Below are positions 53,012-62,005 of a DNA stretch of 64,000 bases, one piece after another. Position 1 is the stretch's first letter; the number at the start of each line of letters is the position of its first letter. The stretch is from contig NC_014363.1 in the NCBI RefSeq assembly GCF_000143845.1, positions 605,186-669,185 of the forward strand, read 5' to 3'. Under the pieces are notes generated by a model. That model did not search any database. It was not told where the DNA came from and saw only the letters and a list, made by a program, of their open reading frames with translations. The position numbers were made by a program, and so were the translations under genes. Source of the stretch: Olsenella uli DSM 7084 (GTDB lineage: Bacteria > Actinomycetota > Coriobacteriia > Coriobacteriales > Atopobiaceae).

Positions 53012-54097
53012 CTAGCGTCGTGCAAAGGCGAAATCGTACGCTGCCTTCGCTGCTTTCATGAGCGTCATGTCAAGGGTGATGGCCAGGCCGAGCGAGATCC
53101 CGAAAACAGCAAGCGTTAGGAACATAGATCCCGCTATCGCCCAAAGACCTGTAAGTCCTTGAAGCTCTGGAAGCTGCGACAAGGGAACGAGGACGATCAT
53201 GTGAACGAGATATACGGAAAAGGAGTGCCTGGCCACCAGGCTCACAAAGGCGTTGGTTCTCTTATTACGAAATATCCTGATGAGGTCGGCATAGAGTCCT
53301 AGGGTAGCAATAATAAAGAGGGGTGACGTATCCTGTGCATGTTGCCCGTACCCTTGATGGATAAGAAGTACCGAAAGTGCGAGACAGATCACCGTGAGGG
53401 GTGCGAGCCAGAGACGGGGGACATCCGTTGCCAGCCCTTCGTCGATAAATGACCCGAGACAGTATACGAAGAAGAACCCGCTGATGGGCAAAGAGAAGAC
53501 CACCTCGCGTCCGAGGTTGGCGAAGATGGTCGCGTAGGTCTGGTAGGCAAGCCCTAGGGCAAGAAATGTTCTGCGCTCCGTAGGGGAAAGCCCCGGAAAG
53601 ATCCGACGAACGAAGGGGGAGACGAGGAGGTATCCGAATAACGCATAGATAAACCAGTATTCGATGCTGGCGTATCCCTGGGCTGAGAGCAGGTTGTGTG
53701 CGAAGAGTCGAACAAAGGAAGTAGAGCCGTCGCCAGCGTGCCAGTCAAGAAGGGACCTGCCCAAAAAAACAAGCAGAGTGGGGAGTACGATGTTGCGCAG
53801 CTTGGAGCTATAGAACTTCCAGATCGAGTCCCCCTCCCGGGGAGGACGCAGGTTGAAGTGACCGGACATGAGGAAGAACAGCGCATTCCCAGTGAAAAAG
53901 AGGGTCTGCGCGCTCAGGCGGTACCATTGGGCCGCCCCTCCTGCCTGCGGTCCAATGACGACGAGGGAGTGCACGGCAACTACGAACAGCGTTGCAACGA
54001 ATCGTATGGCATCGAACTCGTATGCCCTCGCCCTGCCTCCTAGGGCTTCTTTGCTACGTAGGGACTGTGGGTCTCCCGTTTCCTTCTGTGATTTCAC
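53012..54097 (-). CDS. Acyltransferase-3 family protein
   Basis: A 361-residue polytopic acyltransferase. ARAYEFDAIRFVATLFVVAV then HSLVVIG carries the conserved catalytic His, and SIEYWFIYALFGYLLVSP follows. About ten TM helices are evident. The frame extends to 54241, but GTG 54097 has GGAGG five bases upstream and fits the family start. It is transcribed opposite to its neighbours, which suggests an independent modification gene inserted between the membrane protein and the glycosyltransferases. Confidence 0.85.
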   Translation of the reverse strand: MKSQKETGDPQSLRSKEALGGRARAYEFDAIRFVATLFVVAVHSLVVIGPQAGGAAQWYRLSAQTLFFTGNALFFLMSGHFNLRPPREGDSIWKFYSSKLRNIVLPTLLVFLGRSLLDWHAGDGSTSFVRLFAHNLLSAQGYASIEYWFIYALFGYLLVSPFVRRIFPGLSPTERRTFLALGLAYQTYATIFANLGREVVFSLPISGFFFVYCLGSFIDEGLATDVPRLWLAPLTVICLALSVLLIHQGYGQHAQDTSPLFIIATLGLYADLIRIFRNKRTNAFVSLVARHSFSVYLVHMIVLVPLSQLPELQGLTGLWAIAGSMFLTLAVFGISLGLAITLDMTLMKAAKAAYDFAFARR

Positions 54098-54258
54098 GAA
54101 GCCTCCAGGGTATGCAGTCTGTTTAGAAGGCCAGTATAGTGCGCCATTCTGGTGGTATCTGCTAAGATGTGGAAGCACCTTTGGGAAATGGGGCATTAGG
54201 CTTGCGTCTGTCCCATGATGGTGCGTCTGTGCTCGCTTCAATTTTTTCGGAGATTAAC

Positions 54259-55410
54259 GTGAACAGTATGGACAAAGCGCTTGTCAGCATCCTGGTTCCC
54301 ATCTTCAATGTCGAAAAATACCTCGATCGGTGCCTAAGTTCCCTGAGGGACCAGAGCTATCGCAACATAGAGGTGCTTTGTATAAATGATGGCTCTACAG
54401 ACGGCTCACGTACCATCATTGACTCTTATACGAGTTCCGATTCGCGCTTCAAGCTAATCGACAAGCCAAACAGTGGTTACGGCGATTCAATGAACAAGGG
54501 ACTTGAGGCCGCACAGGGCAAATACATTTCCATCCTTGAGTCAGATGACTTTCTCGACTCCGATGCTATCGAGCATATGGTGGGCGAGGCTGAGTCAGAC
54601 CAGCTTGAGGTGCTCAAATGCAACTTCTGGCTGTACTGGTCCGAAGAAAGGCCAGAGCGCTCATACCGAAACGATGTCTACTTTGCTTTGGCCACTCCGG
54701 AGATGGTGAACCTTGGCGTGCATGCACCAAGGAACTATCCGGACATCTTCTGGAAGAAGCCGTCAATTTGGTCCGCACTCTACCTCAAGAGCTTCTTGGA
54801 CGAGAACAACGTCCGCTTCCTCTCCACTCCCGGCGCCTCATACCAGGATTCGAGCTTCACTTTCAAGGCCTTCTCGTGTGCTGAAAGGGTACGATATTCC
54901 GGAAGAGCGTTCCTGCATTACCGTCAGGACAACGAGCAGTCATCCGTTAACTCTCAAGGCAAGGTGTACTGCGTTTGTGACGAGCATGCGGAGATACAGC
55001 GTTTCCTGGATGAAGAGAGGCCCGAGTTTCGCCAAGAGCTCGATCCAGTGCGTGCGTACGTGAAGTTCTTGAACTATGCATGGAACTATGAGCGTCTGGC
55101 GGTTGAGTTCAAGCAGGAGTTTCTGGATAGGTTCTCGCTTGAGATGCGTGGCGAGGTCGACAGGGGGAGTATCCCGGCAGGCGTCCTGGACGGGAGCTAT
55201 GCAAAAGATGGTGAGCTTTGGCGATGCCAATACTTCGACCCGGTTCAGGTGGCCAGTCTGAGGCAGGTCCTGTACAAGAAAGAACTCTACGCTGCCCTGT
55301 GCTCCTCCAGGGCAAGCTCCAGCAAGTTGCGGACTCTGAGGAACTTTTGGGCTGCCGGAGGTATTGCTACTGTTGTCGAACTTGCCAAGCTTAAGCTTCG
55401 AAAGGGTTAG
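54259..55410 (+). CDS. Glycosyltransferase family 2 protein
   Basis: A 383-residue GT2. The N-terminal catalytic domain begins LVSILVPIFNVEKYLDRCLS, continues with VLCINDGSTDGS and NSGYGDSMNKGL, and has ESDDFLD at the metal site near 95. The C-terminal 150 residues are helical and less conserved. GTG 54259 has CGGAG six bases upstream; ATG 54268 is the alternative. It overlaps the next GT2 gene by one base, so both are cotranscribed and likely add successive sugars to the same repeat unit. Confidence 0.88.
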   Translation: MNSMDKALVSILVPIFNVEKYLDRCLSSLRDQSYRNIEVLCINDGSTDGSRTIIDSYTSSDSRFKLIDKPNSGYGDSMNKGLEAAQGKYISILESDDFLDSDAIEHMVGEAESDQLEVLKCNFWLYWSEERPERSYRNDVYFALATPEMVNLGVHAPRNYPDIFWKKPSIWSALYLKSFLDENNVRFLSTPGASYQDSSFTFKAFSCAERVRYSGRAFLHYRQDNEQSSVNSQGKVYCVCDEHAEIQRFLDEERPEFRQELDPVRAYVKFLNYAWNYERLAVEFKQEFLDRFSLEMRGEVDRGSIPAGVLDGSYAKDGELWRCQYFDPVQVASLRQVLYKKELYAALCSSRASSSKLRTLRNFWAAGGIATVVELAKLKLRKG

Positions 55411-56477
55411 TGGCTTACGCCATGGGTAAGATTTCGGTCATAGTTCCCGTCTATAACGTGGAGAACTACCTCGATGGGTGCCTGGAATCTCTCGTGGCCC
55501 AGACCTACCAGGACATAGAGATCGTCTGCGTGAACGACGGATCGACGGATGGGTCAAGGGAGAAATTGCGACAGTGGGCTGAGCGTGACGGTCGCGTGAG
55601 GGTCATACATCAGGGTAACGCTGGCGTTTCCGCTGCGCGCAATGCTGGTATCGAAGCTGCCACAGGTGAGTTTGTCTGCTTCTTGGATCCTGACGATCGC
55701 TTCCTCCCCCATGCATGCGAGGAGATTCATGCGATCCTCTCTTCCACAGGCGCCGACGTGCTGACCTTTAGCGCCACCTACATTTCTGCCAGTCCAGGCC
55801 CCCTGTGGCTTGATGATGCGCTCAGTTCGAGGGATGTCGATTACCTTGGCTTCTCCATCGACATCCTCTTCAAGGAGGCGTCACGGCCCTTCGTGTGGCG
55901 CATGGCGTTTAAGGCGGGCTTCCTTGCCGAACATGAACTTCGTTTCGACGAGAGCCTCCACTTTGGCGAAGACCAGGCGTTTTGCTTTGCGGTGTATCCT
56001 CGTTCGTCACATACGGTGTTCAGCTCGAAGATACTCTATGAGTATAGGGTTCAGCGTCCTGGCTCTCTTATGGACCAGAGGTACAAGGACCTTCGCAGCA
56101 AGATGCTTGAGCATGCGTGTGTCGTGGAGTGCGTCTACGCCGACTGGGAGCGCTTGGGCATCCTCGAACAGTACTGCCCTCTGATGCTTTCCTGGGGCTT
56201 GGATTTTGTTCTGACTGACATGCTCAGGGCTCCTCAGGATGATTTTGCGGTCATTGCCCAGCGCCTTTCGGGGATACTGCGTCACTTCTTCAGTGAGGAC
56301 TCTCTGGGTCAGCTTGGTACCGAGGCGGACAGGTCTCTCGCGGCGAATTTGTTCCGATGTCCGCAGGCGCCATTGCTCTCGCGGAAGAGGGCGGCATGGC
56401 GCTTCTTTCGCTGTCGCTATGGCCGCAGGCTGACCCTGCGCTGGCTACTCACCCGCTTTTACTTAAGCTCTTCGTAG
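55410..56477 (+). CDS. Glycosyltransferase family 2 protein
   Basis: A 355-residue GT2. ISVIVPVYNVENYLDGCLES opens the nucleotide-sugar-binding domain, followed by VCVNDGSTDGS, NAGVSAARNAGIEAATGEFV and the metal site DPDDRFLP near 90. The C-terminal part ends with a basic amphipathic stretch (RFFRCRYGRRLTLRWLLTR) that may attach it to the membrane. GTG 55410 overlaps the previous stop; ATG 55422 is another candidate. A strong hairpin follows. Confidence 0.88.
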   Translation: MAYAMGKISVIVPVYNVENYLDGCLESLVAQTYQDIEIVCVNDGSTDGSREKLRQWAERDGRVRVIHQGNAGVSAARNAGIEAATGEFVCFLDPDDRFLPHACEEIHAILSSTGADVLTFSATYISASPGPLWLDDALSSRDVDYLGFSIDILFKEASRPFVWRMAFKAGFLAEHELRFDESLHFGEDQAFCFAVYPRSSHTVFSSKILYEYRVQRPGSLMDQRYKDLRSKMLEHACVVECVYADWERLGILEQYCPLMLSWGLDFVLTDMLRAPQDDFAVIAQRLSGILRHFFSEDSLGQLGTEADRSLAANLFRCPQAPLLSRKRAAWRFFRCRYGRRLTLRWLLTRFYLSSS

Positions 56478-56510
56478 GGCTTCCCAGCGTGACCTATCGC
56501 TAGAGAGAAT

Positions 56511-56546
56511 GCTGCTCCTTCCTTAGGAAGGAGCAGCGATGTTTTG
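56511..56546. terminator. Intrinsic terminator between convergent operons
   Basis: GCTGCTCCTTCC (56511-56522) and GGAAGGAGCAGC (56527-56538) form a perfect 12-bp stem with a four-base loop; GATGTTTTG follows on the plus strand. On the minus strand it lies 38 bp beyond the LicD stop and may serve both operons. Confidence 0.75.
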
Positions 56547-56575
56547 AGGCGGCTTTGCTGACGTGCAGTCGACCG

Positions 56576-57421
56576 CTAGTATGCTCCGAAGTCCAGGCGG
56601 GCAGGGAAATGGTTCTTGCGCTTTTCGACGGGAGGAAGCTGCATGTAGTCGCCAAACATCTCCCTGAGCATCGCGTCGATCTCCCGTGGGAAGTGCAGCT
56701 TCATATCCTCGAAGTCGAGATCGAGAAAGGGCTTGATGTCATCCCATGCATATGTCTGGGTGAAGCGGTTCGTGTCGCACAGGTATCCGATGCGGCTCGT
56801 CGCCTCGTTAGCGTAGCGCCTGCGCGCCTCGCGCTCCTTGCGATAGGCGAACTCAGGCGATATGCGTAGAATCCTTGCAAAGGCATGTGCGCCCGCACAG
56901 GCAAAGCGCAGGAGCAACCCCCTCCATCCTCTAACCTGTATAACAGGATGGGAGACGCTTATGAGAATGCGAATGTGTGCCCAGAACCAGGCATCCCAAG
57001 CTTGCTTTCGGTACGCGTTTTCGTCATCCGCGACATTGTCGAAGGCATACATGTCAAGAAAAATCCCAAGGTCTAGAGGCAGCTCTGAGAGGGTCTCCTC
57101 GCAGAACTGCGTTCCCTTGAGCATGATGCGTGTCGTGGCGAGCGGGTAGTTGCTGTCTATGTCGGCATTAATGACGTCATAGGTGCCGGCATGCTCCTCG
57201 CGAATGATCTTGACGAGTTGCTCGAGGTCACGTGCAGGCATGCCGATGTCGATATCATCATCCCAGGGGATAAAGCCCTTGTGCCGAATAGCTCCGATGC
57301 CCGTTCCTGCAAGACCGAAGTATGTGAGGCCTTGCCCGTCACAGATACGAGCTACGTCCTTGAGGATTTTCAACTCGCACTGCTGCACATGGCGAAGGGT
57401 TTCCGCATCATATTCTCTCAT
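56576..57421 (-). CDS. licD: LicD family phosphotransferase (phosphonate operon)
   Basis: A 281-residue LicD protein. The signature GLAGTGIGAIRHKGFIPWD then DDIDIGM holds the metal-binding Asp residues (about 38-62), and the end reads KRKNHFPARLDFGAY. Cotranscription with PEP mutase, phosphonopyruvate decarboxylase, AEP transaminase and a PntC-like cytidylyltransferase implies that its donor is CMP-AEP (or a derivative) and not CDP-choline. The acceptor is presumably the lipid-linked glycan made by neighbouring glycosyltransferases. It is the last gene of the minus-strand operon, 39 bases after the decarboxylase. Confidence 0.9.
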   Translation of the reverse strand: MREYDAETLRHVQQCELKILKDVARICDGQGLTYFGLAGTGIGAIRHKGFIPWDDDIDIGMPARDLEQLVKIIREEHAGTYDVINADIDSNYPLATTRIMLKGTQFCEETLSELPLDLGIFLDMYAFDNVADDENAYRKQAWDAWFWAHIRILISVSHPVIQVRGWRGLLLRFACAGAHAFARILRISPEFAYRKEREARRRYANEATSRIGYLCDTNRFTQTYAWDDIKPFLDLDFEDMKLHFPREIDAMLREMFGDYMQLPPVEKRKNHFPARLDFGAY

Positions 57422-57460
57422 AGGACTCCCGAAGCTTGGTATCGTCTGCGACGGATGACG

Positions 57461-58582
57461 CTAGAGCGTCTCGAGGTAACGCATGAAGTTGCGCTTGTTC
57501 TCGAGGGCAGTGGTGGTAGGCCGGCCCAGGTTGTCACGGGCACCTATGGAGCTGCGCACCTCAATGAGGGAGGGACCCGTCTGGGACTTTGCTTGCCTTA
57601 GGGCGGCGTCAAGTTCGTCAAGGTCTGAGACGCAGATAGAACTACTGTACCCGCATGATTGGGCGATGCCCACCAAGTCAATCGCACCCGCTGCCGTCGG
57701 CATGCCGCCGACCGTCTCGTGCGCTGCGTTGTTGATGATTACATGGACGAGGTTCTGGGGGGCCTGCGACCCAATGATGGCTATGGCGCCCATGTGCATG
57801 AGAGCCGCGCCATCTCCGTCTATGCACCAGATGCGCTGGTTAGGCTTGTGAAGGGCGATTCCTAGCGCGATGGACGAGGCATGTCCCATTGACCCGACAG
57901 TGAGGAAGTCTCGCTTGTGTCCTTGACCTGCGCTTTCACGGATCTCGAAGAGCTCGCGGCTCGCCTTTCCGGTGGTGGAGACGATGGGGTCATCGTCCGA
58001 GGCCAGCGTGATGTGCCGGATGATCTCCTCACGCACAAGAGAGTTGTCGTTTGCATACCTCACATCGCCAGAAAAAGAAAGAGCTCCCTTTCGGATAACA
58101 AAGGCGATGTCGTGTCCCTCGCCTAACAACCGCTTAAACTCGGTCATGGAGGCCTTGAGCTCATCCTCGGTGGTCTGCTTGTCGATGACGAAGTGACGCA
58201 CGCCCATGTCGTCTAGGAGTCTAAGGGTTACCTCTCCCTGGTAGACATGCTGAGGCTCGTCGTGTATGCCCGGTTCGCCGCGCCAACCTATTACGAAGAT
58301 GGTGGGGATGGCGTACACTTTCTCATTGAGCAGTGATGCAAGAGGATTGATGATGTTGCCCTCGCCGCTGTTTTGCATGTACACGACGGGAACCTTGCCA
58401 GTGGCAAGGTGGTAGCCGGCGGCAAGGGCGCAGCAGTTGCCCTCGTTTGCGGCGATGATGTGATGCTGCGGATCAATGCCATACTCGTGCATAAGGTAAT
58501 TGCACAGGGGCTTCAGCTGCGAATCGGGGACGCCAGTGTAGAAATCGGCACCCAGGGCGTCTACGAAAGCTTTAACCTTCAT
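57461..58582 (-). CDS. aepY: Phosphonopyruvate decarboxylase
   Basis: A 373-residue thiamine diphosphate enzyme that converts phosphonopyruvate to phosphonoacetaldehyde, making phosphonate synthesis irreversible. The N-terminus DFYTGVPDSQLKPLCNYL and AANEGNCCALAAGYHLATGK are typical of Ppd, followed by MQNSGEGNIINPLASL and the TPP-binding GDGAALMHMGAIAIIG ending in VIINN. It lacks the central domain of larger TPP enzymes, as expected for Ppd. The start overlaps the pntC-like stop by 11 bases, so the two are coupled. Confidence 0.93.
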   Translation of the reverse strand: MKVKAFVDALGADFYTGVPDSQLKPLCNYLMHEYGIDPQHHIIAANEGNCCALAAGYHLATGKVPVVYMQNSGEGNIINPLASLLNEKVYAIPTIFVIGWRGEPGIHDEPQHVYQGEVTLRLLDDMGVRHFVIDKQTTEDELKASMTEFKRLLGEGHDIAFVIRKGALSFSGDVRYANDNSLVREEIIRHITLASDDDPIVSTTGKASRELFEIRESAGQGHKRDFLTVGSMGHASSIALGIALHKPNQRIWCIDGDGAALMHMGAIAIIGSQAPQNLVHVIINNAAHETVGGMPTAAGAIDLVGIAQSCGYSSSICVSDLDELDAALRQAKSQTGPSLIEVRSSIGARDNLGRPTTTALENKRNFMRYLETL

Positions 58583-59303
58583 CGATGTTGCTCCTCAACT
58601 GATCAGAGTAGCTTGGGTCAAATGCGGCAAGCTCCTCAATGGTATCGAGTTCGACGACCTGGCCCTCGAGGACAGGGCGGATTCTGAGATCGAACTCGTC
58701 GATGTGCTGGTTCACTATGTCATCCCAGAAGAGCCGCTCGTGGCCCTCCTGCGTATACGCGGAGCGTATACAGCGGGCGAGGTGGGCTGCGTCCCCGCCC
58801 TTAAAGAACGAGATGCCGACCATGGCGTAACTGTTGACCGCGCCCTTGCCAACCCTCGTTATGCGTCCGGTCGTGTCAAGGTCGAAGGCCCAGTCGTCCG
58901 TATAGCCCTCTGTCATGCGACCGAAATAGCACGATTTCGAGGGGAGATCGGAAAATATCCCCGACTCGGAGACGACCAGGTCGGCCTCGCATATGAAGGC
59001 GTCTCCTTGCTCCAGCACCTCGATGGCAGCGTATATCGAAGAGATGTTATTCTTCGAAAGGTACTCAGGGTTTTCGATGAGCTTGACCGGCCCATAGCGT
59101 TCCTCAAGGTAGCGGAACTGATCCTTGAGATATCCCACTACGACGTAGATGCACGCGACGCCCGCTGCCTCGAGCGCATTGATCACCGACTCTATCATGG
59201 GGGTGCCATTGACGCGTATCAATGGCTTTGGGGTCATCTGTGTAAGCGGGGCCATACGCGTCCCAAGCCCCGCCGCCATCACTATCGCCTGCGCCTGTGA
59301 CAC
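58572..59303 (-). CDS. pntC: PntC-like phosphonate (AEP) cytidylyltransferase
   Basis: A 243-residue nucleotidyltransferase of the LicC/PntC kind. The signature is MAAGLGTRMAPLTQMTPKPL near the start, followed by CEADLVVSESG (metal-binding Asp) and YAMVGISFF. In phosphonate clusters these enzymes couple CTP with 2-aminoethylphosphonate to give CMP-AEP, the LicD donor. The operon context makes AEP the likely substrate, though choline phosphate cannot be excluded. GTG 59303 is the start, ten bases after the PEP mutase stop. Confidence 0.85.
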   Translation of the reverse strand: MSQAQAIVMAAGLGTRMAPLTQMTPKPLIRVNGTPMIESVINALEAAGVACIYVVVGYLKDQFRYLEERYGPVKLIENPEYLSKNNISSIYAAIEVLEQGDAFICEADLVVSESGIFSDLPSKSCYFGRMTEGYTDDWAFDLDTTGRITRVGKGAVNSYAMVGISFFKGGDAAHLARCIRSAYTQEGHERLFWDDIVNQHIDEFDLRIRPVLEGQVVELDTIEELAAFDPSYSDQLRSNIDEG

Positions 59304-59313
59304 GAGCCGTACC

Positions 59314-60609
59314 CTATAGCTCGTCGATGAGGGTGATGATTTCCTTGAAGGGCATAAGCTGCTCGTCGACCTCGAGCGCGCGGTGGGCCTTCAGAATGCC
59401 GCGCGCAGTTTCCTGCATGGCGGGGAATGCGGCTCGAATCAGCTGGTTGGCGTAGATCACGATGTTGATGCCATGGGCCGAGAGCTCCTCCTCGGTCTCG
59501 CCGTTAAAAGAGGTCGGCACGACGACGATGGGCGTCTTGCTGTCCTGTGCGCGGAAGCGGTCGCAGAACTCGTAGATCTCGGAGGGATCCTTCTTGCGAC
59601 TGTGGATCATGATGCCATCCGCCCCGGCATCCCTGAACGCGAAGGCACGGGTGAGCGCATCTTCCATGCCACGCTCAAGAATCAGGCTTTCGATACGCGC
59701 GATGATCATGAAGTCATCGGTGAGCTGGACCTTCTTGCCAGCTGCGATTTTGGCACAGAATTCGTCGATGGGAGCCTGGGTCTGCTTGACCTCGGTGCCG
59801 AAGAGGGAGTTCTTCTTCAGACCCGTCTTGTCCTCGATGATGACGGCGGAGACGCCCATACGCTCAAGGGTGCGGACGTTGTACACGAAGTGCTCGGTCA
59901 GCCCACCCGTGTCACCATCGAGGATGATTGGCTTGGTGGTGACCTCCATGATGTCGTCTATCGTGCGTAGGCGTGCGGACATGTCGACGAGTTCGATGTC
60001 AGGCTTGCCGCGCTCGGTGCTGTCGCAGAGCGAGCTTACCCACATGCCGTCGAACTGATCGAGCCTGTTGTCATGGTCGACGACCGTCTTCTCGGCGATG
60101 AGACCCGTGAGTCCGTCATGGGCCTCGATGACCTTGACAGTGGGGGAGATCTCGAGCAGCTGCCTCAGGCGGCGGCGGCGGTACTCGGGCATGGCCAGCT
60201 TCTCGCGGAGTTGTTGGTCAATCTTGCGTGCTTCCTCGCTTCTAGTGTAGGGGACCTCGATCAGTTCGCCTCCAAAGCGGGAGAGGAGATCAAGGACGTT
60301 GGCGCGAATGACGCTTTCAGGGCCGCTCTGCCAGTTGTCACCGTGGATGACGTAATCGGGCCTGAGCTGTTCGATGACGGCGTCGTAGAGATAGTCGTCC
60401 TGGACGATGACCCGGGAGACGCCCTCAAGGGACTCGTAGAGCCGTATCCTCTCGTCCTGGGAGATGGTTGGGAACTTGTTGTAGCGAATGAGCGCCTTGT
60501 CGCTGAGGGCTCCCAGGACGACCTCGCCATACCGCTGGGCATTCCTGATGATGTTCAGGTGTCCCTCGTGGATGATGTCGGTGCAGAATGCGGTATAGAC
60601 AACTGCCAT
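59314..60609 (-). CDS. aepX: Phosphoenolpyruvate mutase with N-terminal nucleotidylyltransferase domain
   Basis: A 431-residue fusion. Residues 1-135 form a cytidylyltransferase-like domain with TDIIHEGHLNII (HxGH near 14-17) and GDNWQSGPES. Residues about 145-431 are PEP mutase, which makes phosphonopyruvate from PEP, with the hallmark EDKTGLKKNS at 259-268 and a metal site DGDTGG near 231. Such N-terminal fusions are known from Bacteroides AepX and some other glycan-linked phosphonate clusters. ATG 60609 follows AAGGAGAACAGC; the longer frame to 60705 lacks family similarity. Confidence 0.94.
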   Translation of the reverse strand: MAVVYTAFCTDIIHEGHLNIIRNAQRYGEVVLGALSDKALIRYNKFPTISQDERIRLYESLEGVSRVIVQDDYLYDAVIEQLRPDYVIHGDNWQSGPESVIRANVLDLLSRFGGELIEVPYTRSEEARKIDQQLREKLAMPEYRRRRLRQLLEISPTVKVIEAHDGLTGLIAEKTVVDHDNRLDQFDGMWVSSLCDSTERGKPDIELVDMSARLRTIDDIMEVTTKPIILDGDTGGLTEHFVYNVRTLERMGVSAVIIEDKTGLKKNSLFGTEVKQTQAPIDEFCAKIAAGKKVQLTDDFMIIARIESLILERGMEDALTRAFAFRDAGADGIMIHSRKKDPSEIYEFCDRFRAQDSKTPIVVVPTSFNGETEEELSAHGINIVIYANQLIRAAFPAMQETARGILKAHRALEVDEQLMPFKEIITLIDEL

Positions 60610-60655
60610 GCTGTTCTCCTTGAAATAGGTACTATGCGTCTGAACGCTGCGGATT

Positions 60656-61786
60656 CTAGTAAATAACGGGTGTCTCGACGCCGGCACGCTCAAGAGCACA
60701 CTCAAAAACCTTCCAGAAGTTTACGATGTCTCCCTCGTCTATGGCACCGAGCGCACAGAGCCTGAAGGTGCCCTGCCCCTGCATCTTGCCTGGGTAGATG
60801 GTGAACCCGTGCTCGTAGCAGTAATCGTGGATCTTTTCGAAGTCCCAGGACGGATCGTTTGGATAGCGCACGGCGGCGACGAGGCCTGACTGCACGCGAC
60901 GATCAAGGGCCTCCTTGAATCCTAGACGGTCGATTCCCGAGCGGATGGCTGCCATGACACGCTGGTGACGCTCCCACTTTGCCTGCTCGCCTTCGGCGAA
61001 GTACTCGTCCAGAGCCTGCCTCGCGGCGTAGATGGTCTGAACGGGAGGAGTGAAATGCATCTCGCCTGTCTGCTCGAAGTACTTGTACTGCATGTAGAGA
61101 TTGCAGTAATAGGAGCGCACGGGGTACGAGCGTGACGCCTCGATGATGTCGCGGCGCCCGATGACATACGAGAGTCCCGTCATGCCCTGGATGCCCTTCT
61201 GGGCTGACGCCATGCAAAAGTCTATGTTGTCCTCGTATACGTTGATGGGAATCATCGCGTAGGCTGAGGTCGTGTCCGTGATGAAGAGGGTGTTGTAGCT
61301 GTGTGCGAGCGCGCCTACCTCGCGTGCAGGGTTCAGGAGGCCGGACCCTGTCTCGTGGAAGGTCATGTACACGTAGCCCACGTCGGGATTATTCCGCAGA
61401 GCCTCCTCGATGACGTCCAGGTCGGGGAGGGCGTCGACGGGTTGCCTCAGCTCGATATAAGGCATGCCGTATGCATCGAGCACATCACATGCACGCTGGC
61501 TGTACGATCCGTTGTTTATGACCAGGGCGCGCTTGTCGTTGTCGAGCAGGGAGTTCAGCACCACGTCCATGCAGATGGTTCCGGACCCGCAGAACAGGAC
61601 GGTGGTGTACTCATCCGTGTCACCATGGACAACACGCACCAGGTCGCTGCGCAGGGGGGTCATGATCGAAGCGAATTCTTTTTCACGCGGGCAGATGTCA
61701 GGTACGACTTGGGCGTACTTGACGGAATCGGTAGTGGTGGCGGGTCCAGGATTGAGGAGAATATTTCTCCTCATGGTATCTGACAT
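60656..61786 (-). CDS. aepZ: 2-aminoethylphosphonate aminotransferase
   Basis: A 376-residue PLP enzyme that, in the biosynthetic direction, aminates phosphonoacetaldehyde to 2-aminoethylphosphonate. It opens NILLNPGPATTTDSVKYAQV, a PhnW-type start, with ICPREKEF. The PLP lysine is K197 in ASAQKGIQG, preceded by ITDTTSAYAMIP. The C-terminus YPGKMQGQGTFRLCALGAI matches the small domain. It is the first gene of the five-gene phosphonate operon, 46 bases ahead of the PEP mutase. The 219-bp region 61787-62005 upstream separates it from a divergent GT2 gene. Confidence 0.92.
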   Translation of the reverse strand: MSDTMRRNILLNPGPATTTDSVKYAQVVPDICPREKEFASIMTPLRSDLVRVVHGDTDEYTTVLFCGSGTICMDVVLNSLLDNDKRALVINNGSYSQRACDVLDAYGMPYIELRQPVDALPDLDVIEEALRNNPDVGYVYMTFHETGSGLLNPAREVGALAHSYNTLFITDTTSAYAMIPINVYEDNIDFCMASAQKGIQGMTGLSYVIGRRDIIEASRSYPVRSYYCNLYMQYKYFEQTGEMHFTPPVQTIYAARQALDEYFAEGEQAKWERHQRVMAAIRSGIDRLGFKEALDRRVQSGLVAAVRYPNDPSWDFEKIHDYCYEHGFTIYPGKMQGQGTFRLCALGAIDEGDIVNFWKVFECALERAGVETPVIY

Positions 61787-61826
61787 GGGATTTCCCCTAA
61801 GCTTTCAGTCGGCATCATGGGCTTGC

Positions 61827-61832
61827 ATTGTA
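61827..61832 (-). promoter_or_regulatory. Possible -10 element of the phosphonate operon
   Basis: On the minus strand this reads TACAAT, 40 bases before the aminotransferase start. A good -35 box was not identified, so the call is tentative. Confidence 0.3.
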
Positions 61833-62005
61833 GCACGTGGTCCTGTGACTGACGGTAGTACCTGATGGTCGCATGTTGGCCAACACCAAGTTTGCATCGC
61901 TTTGTTATGAGATGTTGGAATGCAACGGTAGATGGGCTATGGTGGGCACTGCGTCACAATGTCTCTTCCGCGCTCCGTGCGGAGCTGCTGCATCGAGAGG
62001 GTTTC

